A stretch of 19,536 nucleotides of DNA, from contig WAQC01000021.1 in assembly GCA_015520425.1 (NCBI GenBank), forward strand, positions 1 through 19,536. Reading direction: 5' to 3'. The translations under genes were made by a program, and so were the position numbers. This document shows, piece by piece, positions 7,431-14,161 of the stretch; positions within the stretch are counted from its first letter, which is position 1, and each line of letters begins with the position of its first letter. Under the pieces are notes generated by a model. The model was not told the DNA's origin, searched no databases, and worked only from the letters and a program-made list of their open reading frames with translations. Origin of the DNA: Candidatus Pelearchaeum sp. (lineage in GTDB: Archaea > Thermoproteota > Nitrososphaeria_A > Caldarchaeales > Caldarchaeaceae).

Positions 7431-7945
7431 TGGATAGGGAAGGCGCACTACGCGGCTCTGCTATCAGCGTAATGGGGCTGGCAATCTACCTAGCGGTGGT
7501 TGTGGGGACCACTCCGAGCCTACCGCCCATCACGGCGATAAGGCTCACACTCGCGATAAACGCGCCGTTCCTAGCAGCTTTCCTAGGCTCGCTCTGGGCG
7601 CAGGGCTACCTACAGGCCAAGCTAGCTGCCAAACGCTGCCGCATAAAGAGCAAGGCAACCACATCAGTCAGCGCCTCAGGCTCTTTCATCTCCGCCTTCG
7701 TCTCATTCCTACCTCTAACCCACGTAGGCTGCTGCGGCCTATGGCTATACCTCCTCTCAATAATCGCGGGAACAGGAGGAGCAGGCCTAGCCTTCGTCTC
7801 AACAGTACTGAACGCGCCACTACAGCTAATGGCTCTCGGCATAGCTACAATATGGGCGACGAACGCGTATCTCTACTTGCGCTATAGGCGGGTGCCCAGC
7901 CTAGGCTCCCCTGCCGAAGAGATAGACCAAGGCTCCGATGGTTAG
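7430..7945 (+). CDS. Small membrane protein with a Cys-Cys pair, coupled to DUF3179
   Basis: The frame is open from 7292, but the ATG at 7430 overlaps the preceding stop (TGATG), and the upstream extension is an Arg-rich shadow of the previous gene. The 171-residue product has about four membrane helices: residues 10-28, 38-58, roughly 80-115 and 120-150. A basic loop (KLAAKRCRIKSK) lies between the second and third. THVGCCGLWLY carries adjacent cysteines at a helix start, which recalls, but does not prove, metal-binding transporters such as MerT. I do not recognise the family. Coupling to the exported Cys-motif protein suggests the two act together at the membrane. Its last 45 bases overlap the convergent gene. 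Confidence 0.7.
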   Translation: MDREGALRGSAISVMGLAIYLAVVVGTTPSLPPITAIRLTLAINAPFLAAFLGSLWAQGYLQAKLAAKRCRIKSKATTSVSASGSFISAFVSFLPLTHVGCCGLWLYLLSIIAGTGGAGLAFVSTVLNAPLQLMALGIATIWATNAYLYLRYRRVPSLGSPAEEIDQGSDG

Positions 7946-8372
7946 GCCGAAGAGTAAATGCTCTATGAATCCCAGCATTATTACTGTAGAGCATGGCAGC
8001 TACTCCAGCGCCCATCATGGCCATCATTATCGGGGCGAAGCCCAGCATCAGGACTGGTATGAAGACCAGTATGAAGAGTATGACGCCGTATAACGCTCCT
8101 AGGGCTAATGCCCTGCCCGCGCTCGTCAGCCTTAGTGCGCTGACCGACGTTACTATCGCTGCGAAGATTACGCCATCAACTAGGCCGACTATGTAGTGTG
8201 CCGCGAAGCCAGCAGCCACCGCGCCACCGACGAATGTCCCCATGACCATGAAGTCTGCCAGCAGCGGCAGCCCCATAGCTGCTTTGCTGGCGATTAGTAT
8301 GGCCGTCATTATGGTAGCGCCAACAAGCCCGCCCAGCGCTCCTCCTACAATACTGCGTGAAGATAACGCCAT
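7901..8372 (-). CDS. Small polytopic membrane protein, apparent 3' frameshift
   Basis: From the ATG at 8372 the frame encodes four to five hydrophobic helices, including GGALGGLVGATIMTAILIAS and LALGALYGVILFILVFIPVL. After about residue 130 (GAGVAAMLY) the frame turns into a polar, serine/arginine-rich tail that runs to a stop at 7845. The next frame, from about 7985 down to a TAG at 7901, reads VIMLGFIEHLLFGLTIGALV then YLFGRGA, a convincing last helix. I therefore give the composite extent to 7901. Either the gene has a one-base insertion, the assembly is in error, or the ribosome shifts +1. The family is unrecognised; it may work with the transporter upstream on the same strand. A TATA-like element near 8396 suggests a leaderless start. 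Confidence 0.6.
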
Positions 8373-8395
8373 GCCGCGTATGTCTTCACGTTATC
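8356..8395. repeat. Inverted repeat spanning the start of the small membrane gene
   Basis: CGTGAAGA at 8356-8363 and TCTTCACG at 8383-8390 are perfect reverse complements. GATAAC at 8362 and GTTATC at 8390 overlap them in the same way. The repeat spans the start codon and predicted transcription start of the gene at 8372, so it could be an operator or an mRNA hairpin. Confidence 0.4.
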
Positions 8396-8440
8396 TAATA
8401 ACCAGCGTCTTGAAAGTTTCAGCCGACGCTTATAACGGCC

Positions 8441-9592
8441 TTAAACTCTCACGCTGGCTCTGAGTAGTGCGAGCGCCGCGAGCTGTGCTATTACCGCGTA
8501 GGCGGTTGCGATTTCTGGCGCTTGGAGGAGGTAGCCGTAGATTGCGCCGCTTCCCATTAGGCTCATGCCGTATGCCGCGCTGAAGATACCGTAAGCAGAG
8601 CCGCGCGCCTCTTCTGGCGTCATAACGGCCACGCTAGCCCTGTAGATGGATTCCTGCATCCCCAGAACCACGCCGAAGACGACTGCGCCAGCTAGGAGCG
8701 TGGCCGCGTCATGAGCGTATAACGTTAGGAGCGTCGCGGGTATTGAGAGGATGAAAGGCAGGGCTAGCAGCTTTACGCCAGCCTTGTCAAACCAGTGGCC
8801 AGCTAGGAGCGCTGTGGGAGCGTCAACGAGCTGTATGGCTAGGTAGATGAGCGGGACAGTCCATGCTTGGCTGATTATCTGCTCCGCCCTGTAGGGTATG
8901 AGTAGTATGTAGATTAGTCCTAGGGTGTTGAGGGATACCGCCGCCGTGTATAGGGCGAAGCGCTTGCTCAGCTTTTGCTTAACGCCGCCTACCCTGCGCT
9001 TCTCCGCTACCGCTATATGTCTAAACCTCCCATAAGCGTAGAATATTACAGCCATCAACGCGATGAAGGGAGGTAGCGTCCATGCGAGCGCCGCGCCATA
9101 GCTTTTTGCCGCTTGTGTTTCTAGTAGGATTAGCGCCATGGCCAGAGGACCAGCTACTGCTCCGAGCTGGTCTAGGAACTCGTGGATTCCAAAAGCCTTC
9201 CCAGCCCCTACCTCCCTGCCGACGAATGATAGGATTGCGTCGCGTGCGGGCGTCCTAAGAGCCTTTCCGAAGCGTTCCAGCAGTATTAGTAGGGCTGCCG
9301 CCTCCCAGCTCGCCGCGAGAGCCAGCAGGGGTATTGCTGCTATCATGGAGTAGCCAGCTATGGTGAGCGGCCAGTATGCGCGTGTCCTGTCAGCCAGGTA
9401 TCCCGTAGCCAAGCGCGAGACATGGCTCACCGCCTCGCCCAAGCCGCCCACTAGACCTAGGATGAACGCAGAAGCACCCAAGGCTGGCAGGTAGCCAGGG
9501 ATTACGGCGCGGCCACCCTCATACACAAAATCACCCAACAGGCTAACTATCCCCAAGATGAGTATTGCAGCATAGGCGCCGCGCCGCGTCAT
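8441..9592 (-). CDS. MFS transporter
   Basis: A 383-residue major facilitator with about twelve hydrophobic helices. The N-terminal half has LGDFVYEGGRAVIPGYLPALG in helix 1. The helix 2-3 loop signature is GYLADRTRAYW. GKALRTPARDAIL around residue 110 is typical of a drug-efflux-like MFS branch whose members carry GKGxRTPPRDAL. A basic cytoplasmic loop (AEKRRVGGVKQKLSKRF) separates the two halves, and the second half has a GHWFDKAG loop. The substrate cannot be told from sequence. The ATG at 9592 lies just after a minus-strand TATA box (CTCTATAAGA, about 9620-9629), so the transcript is nearly leaderless. The 68-base gap to the next minus-strand gene and that gene's own TATA-like element leave co-transcription uncertain. 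Confidence 0.88.
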   Translation of the reverse strand: MTRRGAYAAILILGIVSLLGDFVYEGGRAVIPGYLPALGASAFILGLVGGLGEAVSHVSRLATGYLADRTRAYWPLTIAGYSMIAAIPLLALAASWEAAALLILLERFGKALRTPARDAILSFVGREVGAGKAFGIHEFLDQLGAVAGPLAMALILLETQAAKSYGAALAWTLPPFIALMAVIFYAYGRFRHIAVAEKRRVGGVKQKLSKRFALYTAAVSLNTLGLIYILLIPYRAEQIISQAWTVPLIYLAIQLVDAPTALLAGHWFDKAGVKLLALPFILSIPATLLTLYAHDAATLLAGAVVFGVVLGMQESIYRASVAVMTPEEARGSAYGIFSAAYGMSLMGSGAIYGYLLQAPEIATAYAVIAQLAALALLRASVRV

Positions 9593-9617
9593 GGTCTATC
9601 TAGACGAGTAAACCCAT

Positions 9618-9640
9618 GTCTTATAGAGAGCATATCTATC
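9618..9640. promoter_or_regulatory. Back-to-back TATA boxes of divergent genes
   Basis: On the minus strand CTCTATAAGA (about 9620-9629) is about 30 nt before the MFS start at 9592. On the plus strand GCATATCTA (about 9630-9638) is about 33 nt before the ATG at 9667. The two promoters sit side by side and may share regulation. Confidence 0.45.
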
Positions 9641-9666
9641 ACCAGCAGAGGGTATGGGTTAATACC

Positions 9667-10254
9667 ATGTGGGCGCGGCGCTTGGCTACCGCTACTAGCG
9701 TGGTAGCGCTTACTGTGGGGCTGGCCTTCTATCTCAGGCCGCCCATAATATTCGTGCTCAACACTCTGTATAGCTATAGCGCCCTATCCACACTCTTGAT
9801 AGGGATAGACGCCGCTATGGTGGTGGTTGAGGCTTTGGTGGTTCTGCTATTCACATTAGCCATCTGGAGGGCTACGAAGCTCGTTCTACCGCTCTTCATA
9901 GCTCTCACAATCGTCTCATCCCTCCAAGCAGCCGCATATTTCACATTCTTCCTATGCCCCGAAGCGCCTCTACTCCTCTGCCCAACAGGATACCTATTCA
10001 CAAATCTAAGGATGCTAAGCCTCCTATCAGGTGTAGGGCTGCTGGTATATGGTCTAGTTCTGACACGCTACGCCCTCTACCCCAGCAGAACTAGAATCCT
10101 CACAACACTCGTCGCCTCCCTGGAAGTAGCTTACCCAACACTAGCCATAGCTGGCCTACCGTTCATACTCGTTCTATCAATCTCCCTGATTTTTCTCCTG
10201 ATTAGGCCCGCCTGGCTCATAATCGCCTCGCTGGACTCCAGAAAGCTGCTATGA
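9667..10254 (+). CDS. Unknown six-helix membrane protein
   Basis: The 195-residue product is almost wholly hydrophobic, with about six membrane helices. These include TSVVALTVGLAFYL, a helix near GIDAAMVVVEALVVLLF, a third near LPLFIALTIVSS, and a final LPFILVLSISLIFLLI. The second long loop contains two cysteines (FLCPEAPLLLCPTG) that could pair. I do not recognise a family. The frame is open from an ATG at 9616, but that start overlaps the divergent TATA boxes. The ATG at 9667 fits the plus-strand TATA spacing and begins with a positively charged MWARR before helix 1. Confidence 0.6.
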   Translation: MWARRLATATSVVALTVGLAFYLRPPIIFVLNTLYSYSALSTLLIGIDAAMVVVEALVVLLFTLAIWRATKLVLPLFIALTIVSSLQAAAYFTFFLCPEAPLLLCPTGYLFTNLRMLSLLSGVGLLVYGLVLTRYALYPSRTRILTTLVASLEVAYPTLAIAGLPFILVLSISLIFLLIRPAWLIIASLDSRKLL

Positions 10255-10277
10255 GCCTCCTGAGCGTTCTAGGGTAG

Positions 10278-10287
10278 GATAAATAAG
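10278..10287 (+). promoter_or_regulatory. TATA box for the 10322 gene
   Basis: GATAAATAAG centred near 10283. Predicted transcript start is near 10309, just before the GGAG ribosome-binding sequence at 10310-10313. Confidence 0.4.
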
Positions 10288-10321
10288 CAACCACGCGCAT
10301 AAACATCATGGAGACACACCG

Positions 10322-10708
10322 TTGGCGCGCTTGGTTAAGGTTGAGCTCTTATCGTTATTGCCTACGGTCTATAGCAATAAGTGTAAGGCTTTCTGCGTCT
10401 CGGTTCATGATAGCTATGAGATGCAGATAAGCGAGTATCCGCGTGAGGTTGCCGAGAATCAGGAGCGGGTTTCTGCGATTTATCGGGAGCTTGTGGGGGA
10501 GTTCGGCCCTATGCTTAGGCTGAGTGTGGTTAATCCGCTTTCCCCGCGCGGGGCTTGGCTCATGATGCGGCATAGGCTGCCTAATGGGGTTTGGGCGGTG
10601 ATAGATGGCCGCGAGGTTGTAGATGCCTCGCGTGGTGCTGAAGCCGTAAAGGAAGCTGTAAAACGTAGAATCAGAAGCGCTCTACGAGAAGCCGCACAGA
10701 GTCATTAA
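10322..10708 (+). CDS. Small thioredoxin-like protein, paralog of the 16465 gene
   Basis: The TTG start at 10322 has GGAG at 10310-10313, eight bases upstream. The 128-residue product has an opening strand LVKVELLSLLP, a Cys pair (NKCKAFC), a helix with EYPREVAENQERV, then GAWLMMRHRLPNG and a strand-turn AVIDGREVVDAS before a basic C-terminal helix. The VIDGREV turn resembles the substrate-facing turn of thioredoxin-fold proteins, so that fold is a reasonable inference. It aligns along its whole length with the product of 16465-16887: EYPR-x-V-x-E, G-x-W near RHR, and GR-x-V-x-D are shared. The last 38 bases overlap the convergent gene ending at 10671. Function unknown. Confidence 0.65.
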   Translation: MARLVKVELLSLLPTVYSNKCKAFCVSVHDSYEMQISEYPREVAENQERVSAIYRELVGEFGPMLRLSVVNPLSPRGAWLMMRHRLPNGVWAVIDGREVVDASRGAEAVKEAVKRRIRSALREAAQSH

Positions 10709-11321
10709 CAGCCCTAATAGCCTGCTCCAGCTCAGCCTCAAGGTTCCTAGCTGAGAACGTTACTATAAGCTCTGGCATCTCGCGGCGGAGGGAGAAGCTC
10801 CACAGCCCCGCTACCCTCCTAAGCGTCTCCACAGCCCCATCAACAGCATCGTAGCCAGATGCGTGTTGGCTCGGTATGATAGCTACCGAGTCTCCAAAAT
10901 CCCTGATAACGCCCTCCACACGCCTTTTAGCCAGCCGTTTATAGGGTGCTGTCCCCTTCCTTATTATATCAAGCTCGCGCCTTATCTCGCCCTTAACGCG
11001 GCAGCGTAGAATAACCATATCACCCCTACCTGCTGCGCGTGCTATCAGCCAGTTGAGCGGGTTCTCCCTGCCGAGTAGGAAGATTGTGAGAGAGTACTGG
11101 CCTATGAGCCTGCCTAGAGCTTCGCCAGAGAAGGCGAGTATCCTGCTTCCAGCAGAGCGTATGCGCGGCTTTGAGCCCAGCCTCTCAAGTATCGGAGCTA
11201 GCCTTAAGCGTAGCCTGTTAATTCTCACACTTCCGTAGATTCTCCCGCCTATGTATGAGGCGAGAAGTAGGAGGGCTAGGTAGAAGACGAATGTGCGCGC
11301 ATCAATCGTGTGTAGAACCAT
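10671..11321 (-). CDS. Unknown membrane-anchored basic protein
   Basis: The 216-residue product has one clear N-terminal membrane helix (FVFYLALLLLASYIGG, residues 11-26). A long arginine-rich soluble part follows, with no motif I recognise; notable stretches are GRGDMVILRCRVKGEIRREL and IPSQHASGYDAVDGAVETL. The C-terminal part (PELIVTFSARNLEAELEQAI) looks like an alpha/beta domain. A strong Shine-Dalgarno sequence, AAAGGAGG, lies about ten bases before the ATG at 11321 and overlaps the stop region of the upstream gene. The two are therefore surely co-transcribed and probably translationally linked. Confidence 0.65.
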   Translation of the reverse strand: MVLHTIDARTFVFYLALLLLASYIGGRIYGSVRINRLRLRLAPILERLGSKPRIRSAGSRILAFSGEALGRLIGQYSLTIFLLGRENPLNWLIARAAGRGDMVILRCRVKGEIRRELDIIRKGTAPYKRLAKRRVEGVIRDFGDSVAIIPSQHASGYDAVDGAVETLRRVAGLWSFSLRREMPELIVTFSARNLEAELEQAIRAVNDSVRLLVERF

Positions 11322-11337
11322 GCTGTATGCGCCTCCT

Positions 11338-11859
11338 TTAGCTATGGCAGCGGCTCTGCTCCAGCGCTGGGATAAGCCTCTCCATAACCGCGCCGCTTGC
11401 TTGCCTCCCCAGGAGGCGTAGCTCTATACGCCTACCCGTAAAACCACAATCAAATATCATGGCGAGGTAGCGCATCCTCTCCCTCCTGAAGAACCCCACC
11501 AGCTTCTCACCATAAACATAGACGCACGAATGCCCAGCTATCTGTGTTCTGCCAAGAGAATAACTCTCCAAGCCCCGCGTATTCACCCCAAGCTCGCCCC
11601 TAATCTTGCTACACTTTATCGTGAGCTGCAATGTCTCCTCACCAAGAACGCTGGTTATGTAATGGTGCGTAAGCCCATCCACCACATAGCCAACGCCATT
11701 ATACTCTGTCGTGTATGAAACCTCAGGAGGTATCTCGCTGCTCTTAACAACCCAGCCCTCAGGAAGCTGGAGAACCAAATAGCGGAAAACCCCAAGAACA
11801 GGATTGCCAACAGATATGACGTGCTCAACGATTTTTTCATCCAAACATAAACACCCCAT
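11338..11859 (-). CDS. Unknown soluble protein, first gene of a two-gene unit
   Basis: The 173-residue product has no membrane helix. It seems rich in beta strands (FRYLVLQLPEGWVV, YNGVGYVVDGLTHHYITSV, ETLQLTIKCSKI), with five scattered cysteines and a C-terminal helix (GAVMERLIPALEQ). I do not recognise the family. The ATG at 11859 is the first start after an AT-rich promoter region shared with cstA on the other strand. It is followed 16 bases downstream by the membrane-anchored protein gene, so the two may form a complex at the membrane; that is inference from order only. Confidence 0.6.
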   Translation of the reverse strand: MGCLCLDEKIVEHVISVGNPVLGVFRYLVLQLPEGWVVKSSEIPPEVSYTTEYNGVGYVVDGLTHHYITSVLGEETLQLTIKCSKIRGELGVNTRGLESYSLGRTQIAGHSCVYVYGEKLVGFFRRERMRYLAMIFDCGFTGRRIELRLLGRQASGAVMERLIPALEQSRCHS

Positions 11860-11903
11860 CTGGGAATTTAATTTTCGGAAAACAACTTATTCTCAAGGAC
11901 TTG

Positions 11904-11953
11904 GCGTCATACCCGCGTCATCATTTTTAAGTTTTAACTTTTAATGCGCGCAT
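11904..11953. promoter_or_regulatory. Repeat cluster between divergent genes, upstream of cstA
   Basis: The 190-base AT-rich gap holds three elements. GCGTCAT occurs twice (11904-11910 and 11915-11921), exactly 11 bp apart. AAGTTTTAACTT (11929-11940) is a 5-bp inverted repeat. ATGCGCGCAT (11944-11953) is a perfect 10-bp palindrome. They sit before the cstA TATA box and could bind a regulator. Confidence 0.4.
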
Positions 11954-11993
11954 CAAAAATAAACAATACTCATGTGATTTGTAGTGATTTTAA

Positions 11994-12006
11994 AAATTTT
12001 TTATAG
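11994..12006 (+). promoter_or_regulatory. TATA box for cstA
   Basis: AAATTTTTTATAG, with a predicted transcription start near 12028. This leaves a leader of about 20 nt that contains GAGGGA before the GTG at 12048. Confidence 0.45.
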
Positions 12007-12047
12007 GATTTAGTAACGATTAACGCTGAAAAAGAGGGAAAAAGGCC

Positions 12048-13787
12048 GTGGCAATACACAACACACCTTTTACTCTCGTCGCCATCGGCCTGCTGATATA
12101 CGCCCTCGCGTACTGGGGATATAGCAGGGCAATAGACCGCAAGATATGGCAGCCAGACCCTGCGAGGCCCACGCCAGCACACATGTACACGGATGGCGTG
12201 GAGTTCTTCCCAGTGGGGCGCTACGTACTATACGGCTTCCAGTTCAACAGCATAGCCGCGCTGGGCCCGATACTAGGGCCTGGCATAGCGCTAATCTTCG
12301 GCTGGCTGCCCGCGTTCCTCTGGATTATCTTCGCCGCGCTACTCATCGGCTGGGTACAGGACTACAGCGCCCTCTTCCTCTCAGTAAGGAATGAGGGCAA
12401 GTCCTTCGGCCCGCTGGCCTATGAGCTAATAGGCCCAACAGCGCGAAAACTACTGCTCGGCTTCCTCCTCTTCTACTTCCTACTAATCAACGCCGCCTTC
12501 ATATTCGTCGTCGCGGTAGTCATAGACGTATTCCCCAGCTCCTTCTGGAGCCTCCTCTTCCTTGTTGTCGCCGCCTTCATCACTGGGCACCTAGTCTTCA
12601 ACGTTAGGATGAACATCCTAGCAGTAACGGCGCTGGCCATAGCCCTGCTGGTTGTTGGGATAGTCGTCGGCACGCTCTTCGCATGGCCTCCGCCAGGCTC
12701 CCTAACGCTAGGCGGAAAACCAGGCTCACCATACACGCTCTGGCTGGTCCCAGTAGTCATCATACTACTCCTCGGCTCCCTACTGCCGCTCCCAAGACTG
12801 ATAACACCCATGAACTACATCGCATACTACCCAGTAATCGTGGCGATAATCGCCCTAACGGTTGGTGCCCTAGCCTCGCCGCTGACGGGCATAGAGCTGG
12901 CCGTACCAGCCTTCAAGGGCTTTGAAGGAACGTTCGGGTCTGGGCCTCTATGGCCCGCGCTCTTCGTAGCTATTGCGTGTGGGGCAATCTCTGGCTGGCA
13001 TAGCCTCATCAGCACGGGTATCTCGTCTAGACAGCTTGATGTTGAGACCGACGCCAGGCCTGTGGGCGCTGGAGCCATGCTGACTGAGAACACTGTAGGC
13101 CTAACCGCCCTAGCGGCGTGGGTTGTTCTAGCTCCTGAGCGCGTAAGCCCAGTAATATTCCCGCAGGGCGCCACGAAGCTCGTAGCACCAATCGCTGGAG
13201 GAGAGGCAGCAGCGCCATTCATCAGCACGTTCTTCTCCATCTACATGGTCTTCATGGCCATCACCATACTGACAATCCTCGGAAGGTATTGGCGCGTCGT
13301 CATGGCTGAAGTCTTCAGCGGCACATCACTAAGCATACTAGGAAACAAATACGTCGCCTCAGTCCTAGGGTTCGTCCTGCCAATAGCGTTTGTCCTCACT
13401 GGAAGCTGGATAAACATCTGGCTCTACTTCGGCGGAACAAACCAGCTCCTAGCAGGCTTCGCCCTCACAATAGTCGCGGTCTACCTACTACAGCAGAGAA
13501 AGTCGGCATCATACTCGCTGATACCAGGAATATTCATGATGATTACAACGCTCGCGGCTATCGCGTATCAGGTCTATGTATTCACGGTCGCGACCTCGCA
13601 GGCAATGCTACTACACCCGACGCAGAACATCCTGAAGGAGGCTGCTGGAATAGGCGCTGTGCAGGCGGTTAACGGCTTCTCGGTGGTTGTGGGCGTCATA
13701 ATGTTCATCCTAGGAATAGCGATGTTCGCGCTACTACTCAAAGCGCTGAGCAGAGCGAAGGCCGCTGCTGTCAAGCCAGCCCAATAG
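12048..13787 (+). CDS. cstA: CstA family carbon-starvation transporter
   Basis: A 579-residue polytopic protein with about sixteen hydrophobic helices. It has the CstA signature near residues 62-120: YGFQFNSIAALGPILGPGIA, FGWLPAFLWIIFAALLIGWV and the charged QDYSALFLSVRNEGKS. Further CstA features are the GAISGWHSLISTGISSRQLD block, GAGAMLTENTVGL, and INIWLYFGGTNQLLAG near the end. The length is close to shorter bacterial CstA proteins (about 600) rather than the 700-residue E. coli form. Family members import pyruvate or peptides during starvation; the archaeal substrate is not known. The GTG start follows GAGGGA. The gene stands alone, with a repeat-rich upstream region, so it may be tightly regulated. 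Confidence 0.93.
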   Translation: MAIHNTPFTLVAIGLLIYALAYWGYSRAIDRKIWQPDPARPTPAHMYTDGVEFFPVGRYVLYGFQFNSIAALGPILGPGIALIFGWLPAFLWIIFAALLIGWVQDYSALFLSVRNEGKSFGPLAYELIGPTARKLLLGFLLFYFLLINAAFIFVVAVVIDVFPSSFWSLLFLVVAAFITGHLVFNVRMNILAVTALAIALLVVGIVVGTLFAWPPPGSLTLGGKPGSPYTLWLVPVVIILLLGSLLPLPRLITPMNYIAYYPVIVAIIALTVGALASPLTGIELAVPAFKGFEGTFGSGPLWPALFVAIACGAISGWHSLISTGISSRQLDVETDARPVGAGAMLTENTVGLTALAAWVVLAPERVSPVIFPQGATKLVAPIAGGEAAAPFISTFFSIYMVFMAITILTILGRYWRVVMAEVFSGTSLSILGNKYVASVLGFVLPIAFVLTGSWINIWLYFGGTNQLLAGFALTIVAVYLLQQRKSASYSLIPGIFMMITTLAAIAYQVYVFTVATSQAMLLHPTQNILKEAAGIGAVQAVNGFSVVVGVIMFILGIAMFALLLKALSRAKAAAVKPAQ

Positions 13788-13828
13788 AAACTCCCCCCTA
13801 AATTATTTCTTGCATCTTGAATATACAT

Positions 13829-13839
13829 AATCTATAAAG
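13829..13839 (+). promoter_or_regulatory. TATA box of the ArsA-pair operon
   Basis: AATCTATAAAG about 38 nt before the ATG at 13872. The predicted transcript start is near 13860, giving a short leader. It is the only clear promoter before the four-gene block, as the later genes are 2 to 11 bases apart. Confidence 0.5.
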
Positions 13840-13871
13840 CTGAGAACAGCTACTATATTGACGAGCTTCTG

Positions 13872-14150
13872 ATGTCGGAGAAGCGGTCAGGAGTATTCGG
13901 CAAGCTTAGGGACGCGGTGAAGCAAGTAACTTATGGCATGGCGCTTCACTCACAAGTAACGGGCGTCCTCAAAACCAGGATGTATATTGAGCATCTCTTC
14001 ACGCTCATGATTCTGGGAGACATGCTGGGGCTCCCGATACTCCCCCCATACTACTCCCTCAGGCTCCTACCCTACACTATACCCAGCATAAAGTCCTGGA
14101 AGCATAGGTTCTACCGCGAGAGGGACTTCACCGACATAATCTACGGGTAG
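13872..14150 (+). CDS. Small protein A of the ArsA-pair operon
   Basis: The 92-residue product belongs to no family I know. A basic N-terminus (KLRDAVKQVTYGM) leads into a helix-rich centre, then LFTLMILGDMLGLPILPPYY and SLRLLPYTIPSIKSW. It ends with a charged YRERDFTDII. The core pattern ILG(D/E)-x-LG-x-PIL-xx-YY-x-LRL-x-PY recurs in small protein B at 16160, so the two are paralogs. The central segment is hydrophobic but short of a normal membrane helix run, which suggests peripheral membrane contact or packing into the groove of a partner. Its stop is 11 bases before ATPase A, so it is the first gene of a tight operon. Confidence 0.75.
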   Translation: MSEKRSGVFGKLRDAVKQVTYGMALHSQVTGVLKTRMYIEHLFTLMILGDMLGLPILPPYYSLRLLPYTIPSIKSWKHRFYRERDFTDIIYG

Positions 14151-14161
14151 GGTGAAGCCAT

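Noticed and set aside
9616..9666. Earlier ATG for the six-helix membrane protein
   Set aside because: It lies under the divergent TATA boxes, and the extra residues are polar and precede the charged start of helix 1.
12473..13240. Long minus-strand frames within cstA
   Set aside because: They are rich in Ser, Thr, Arg and Pro and are shadows of the CstA frame with no family resemblance.
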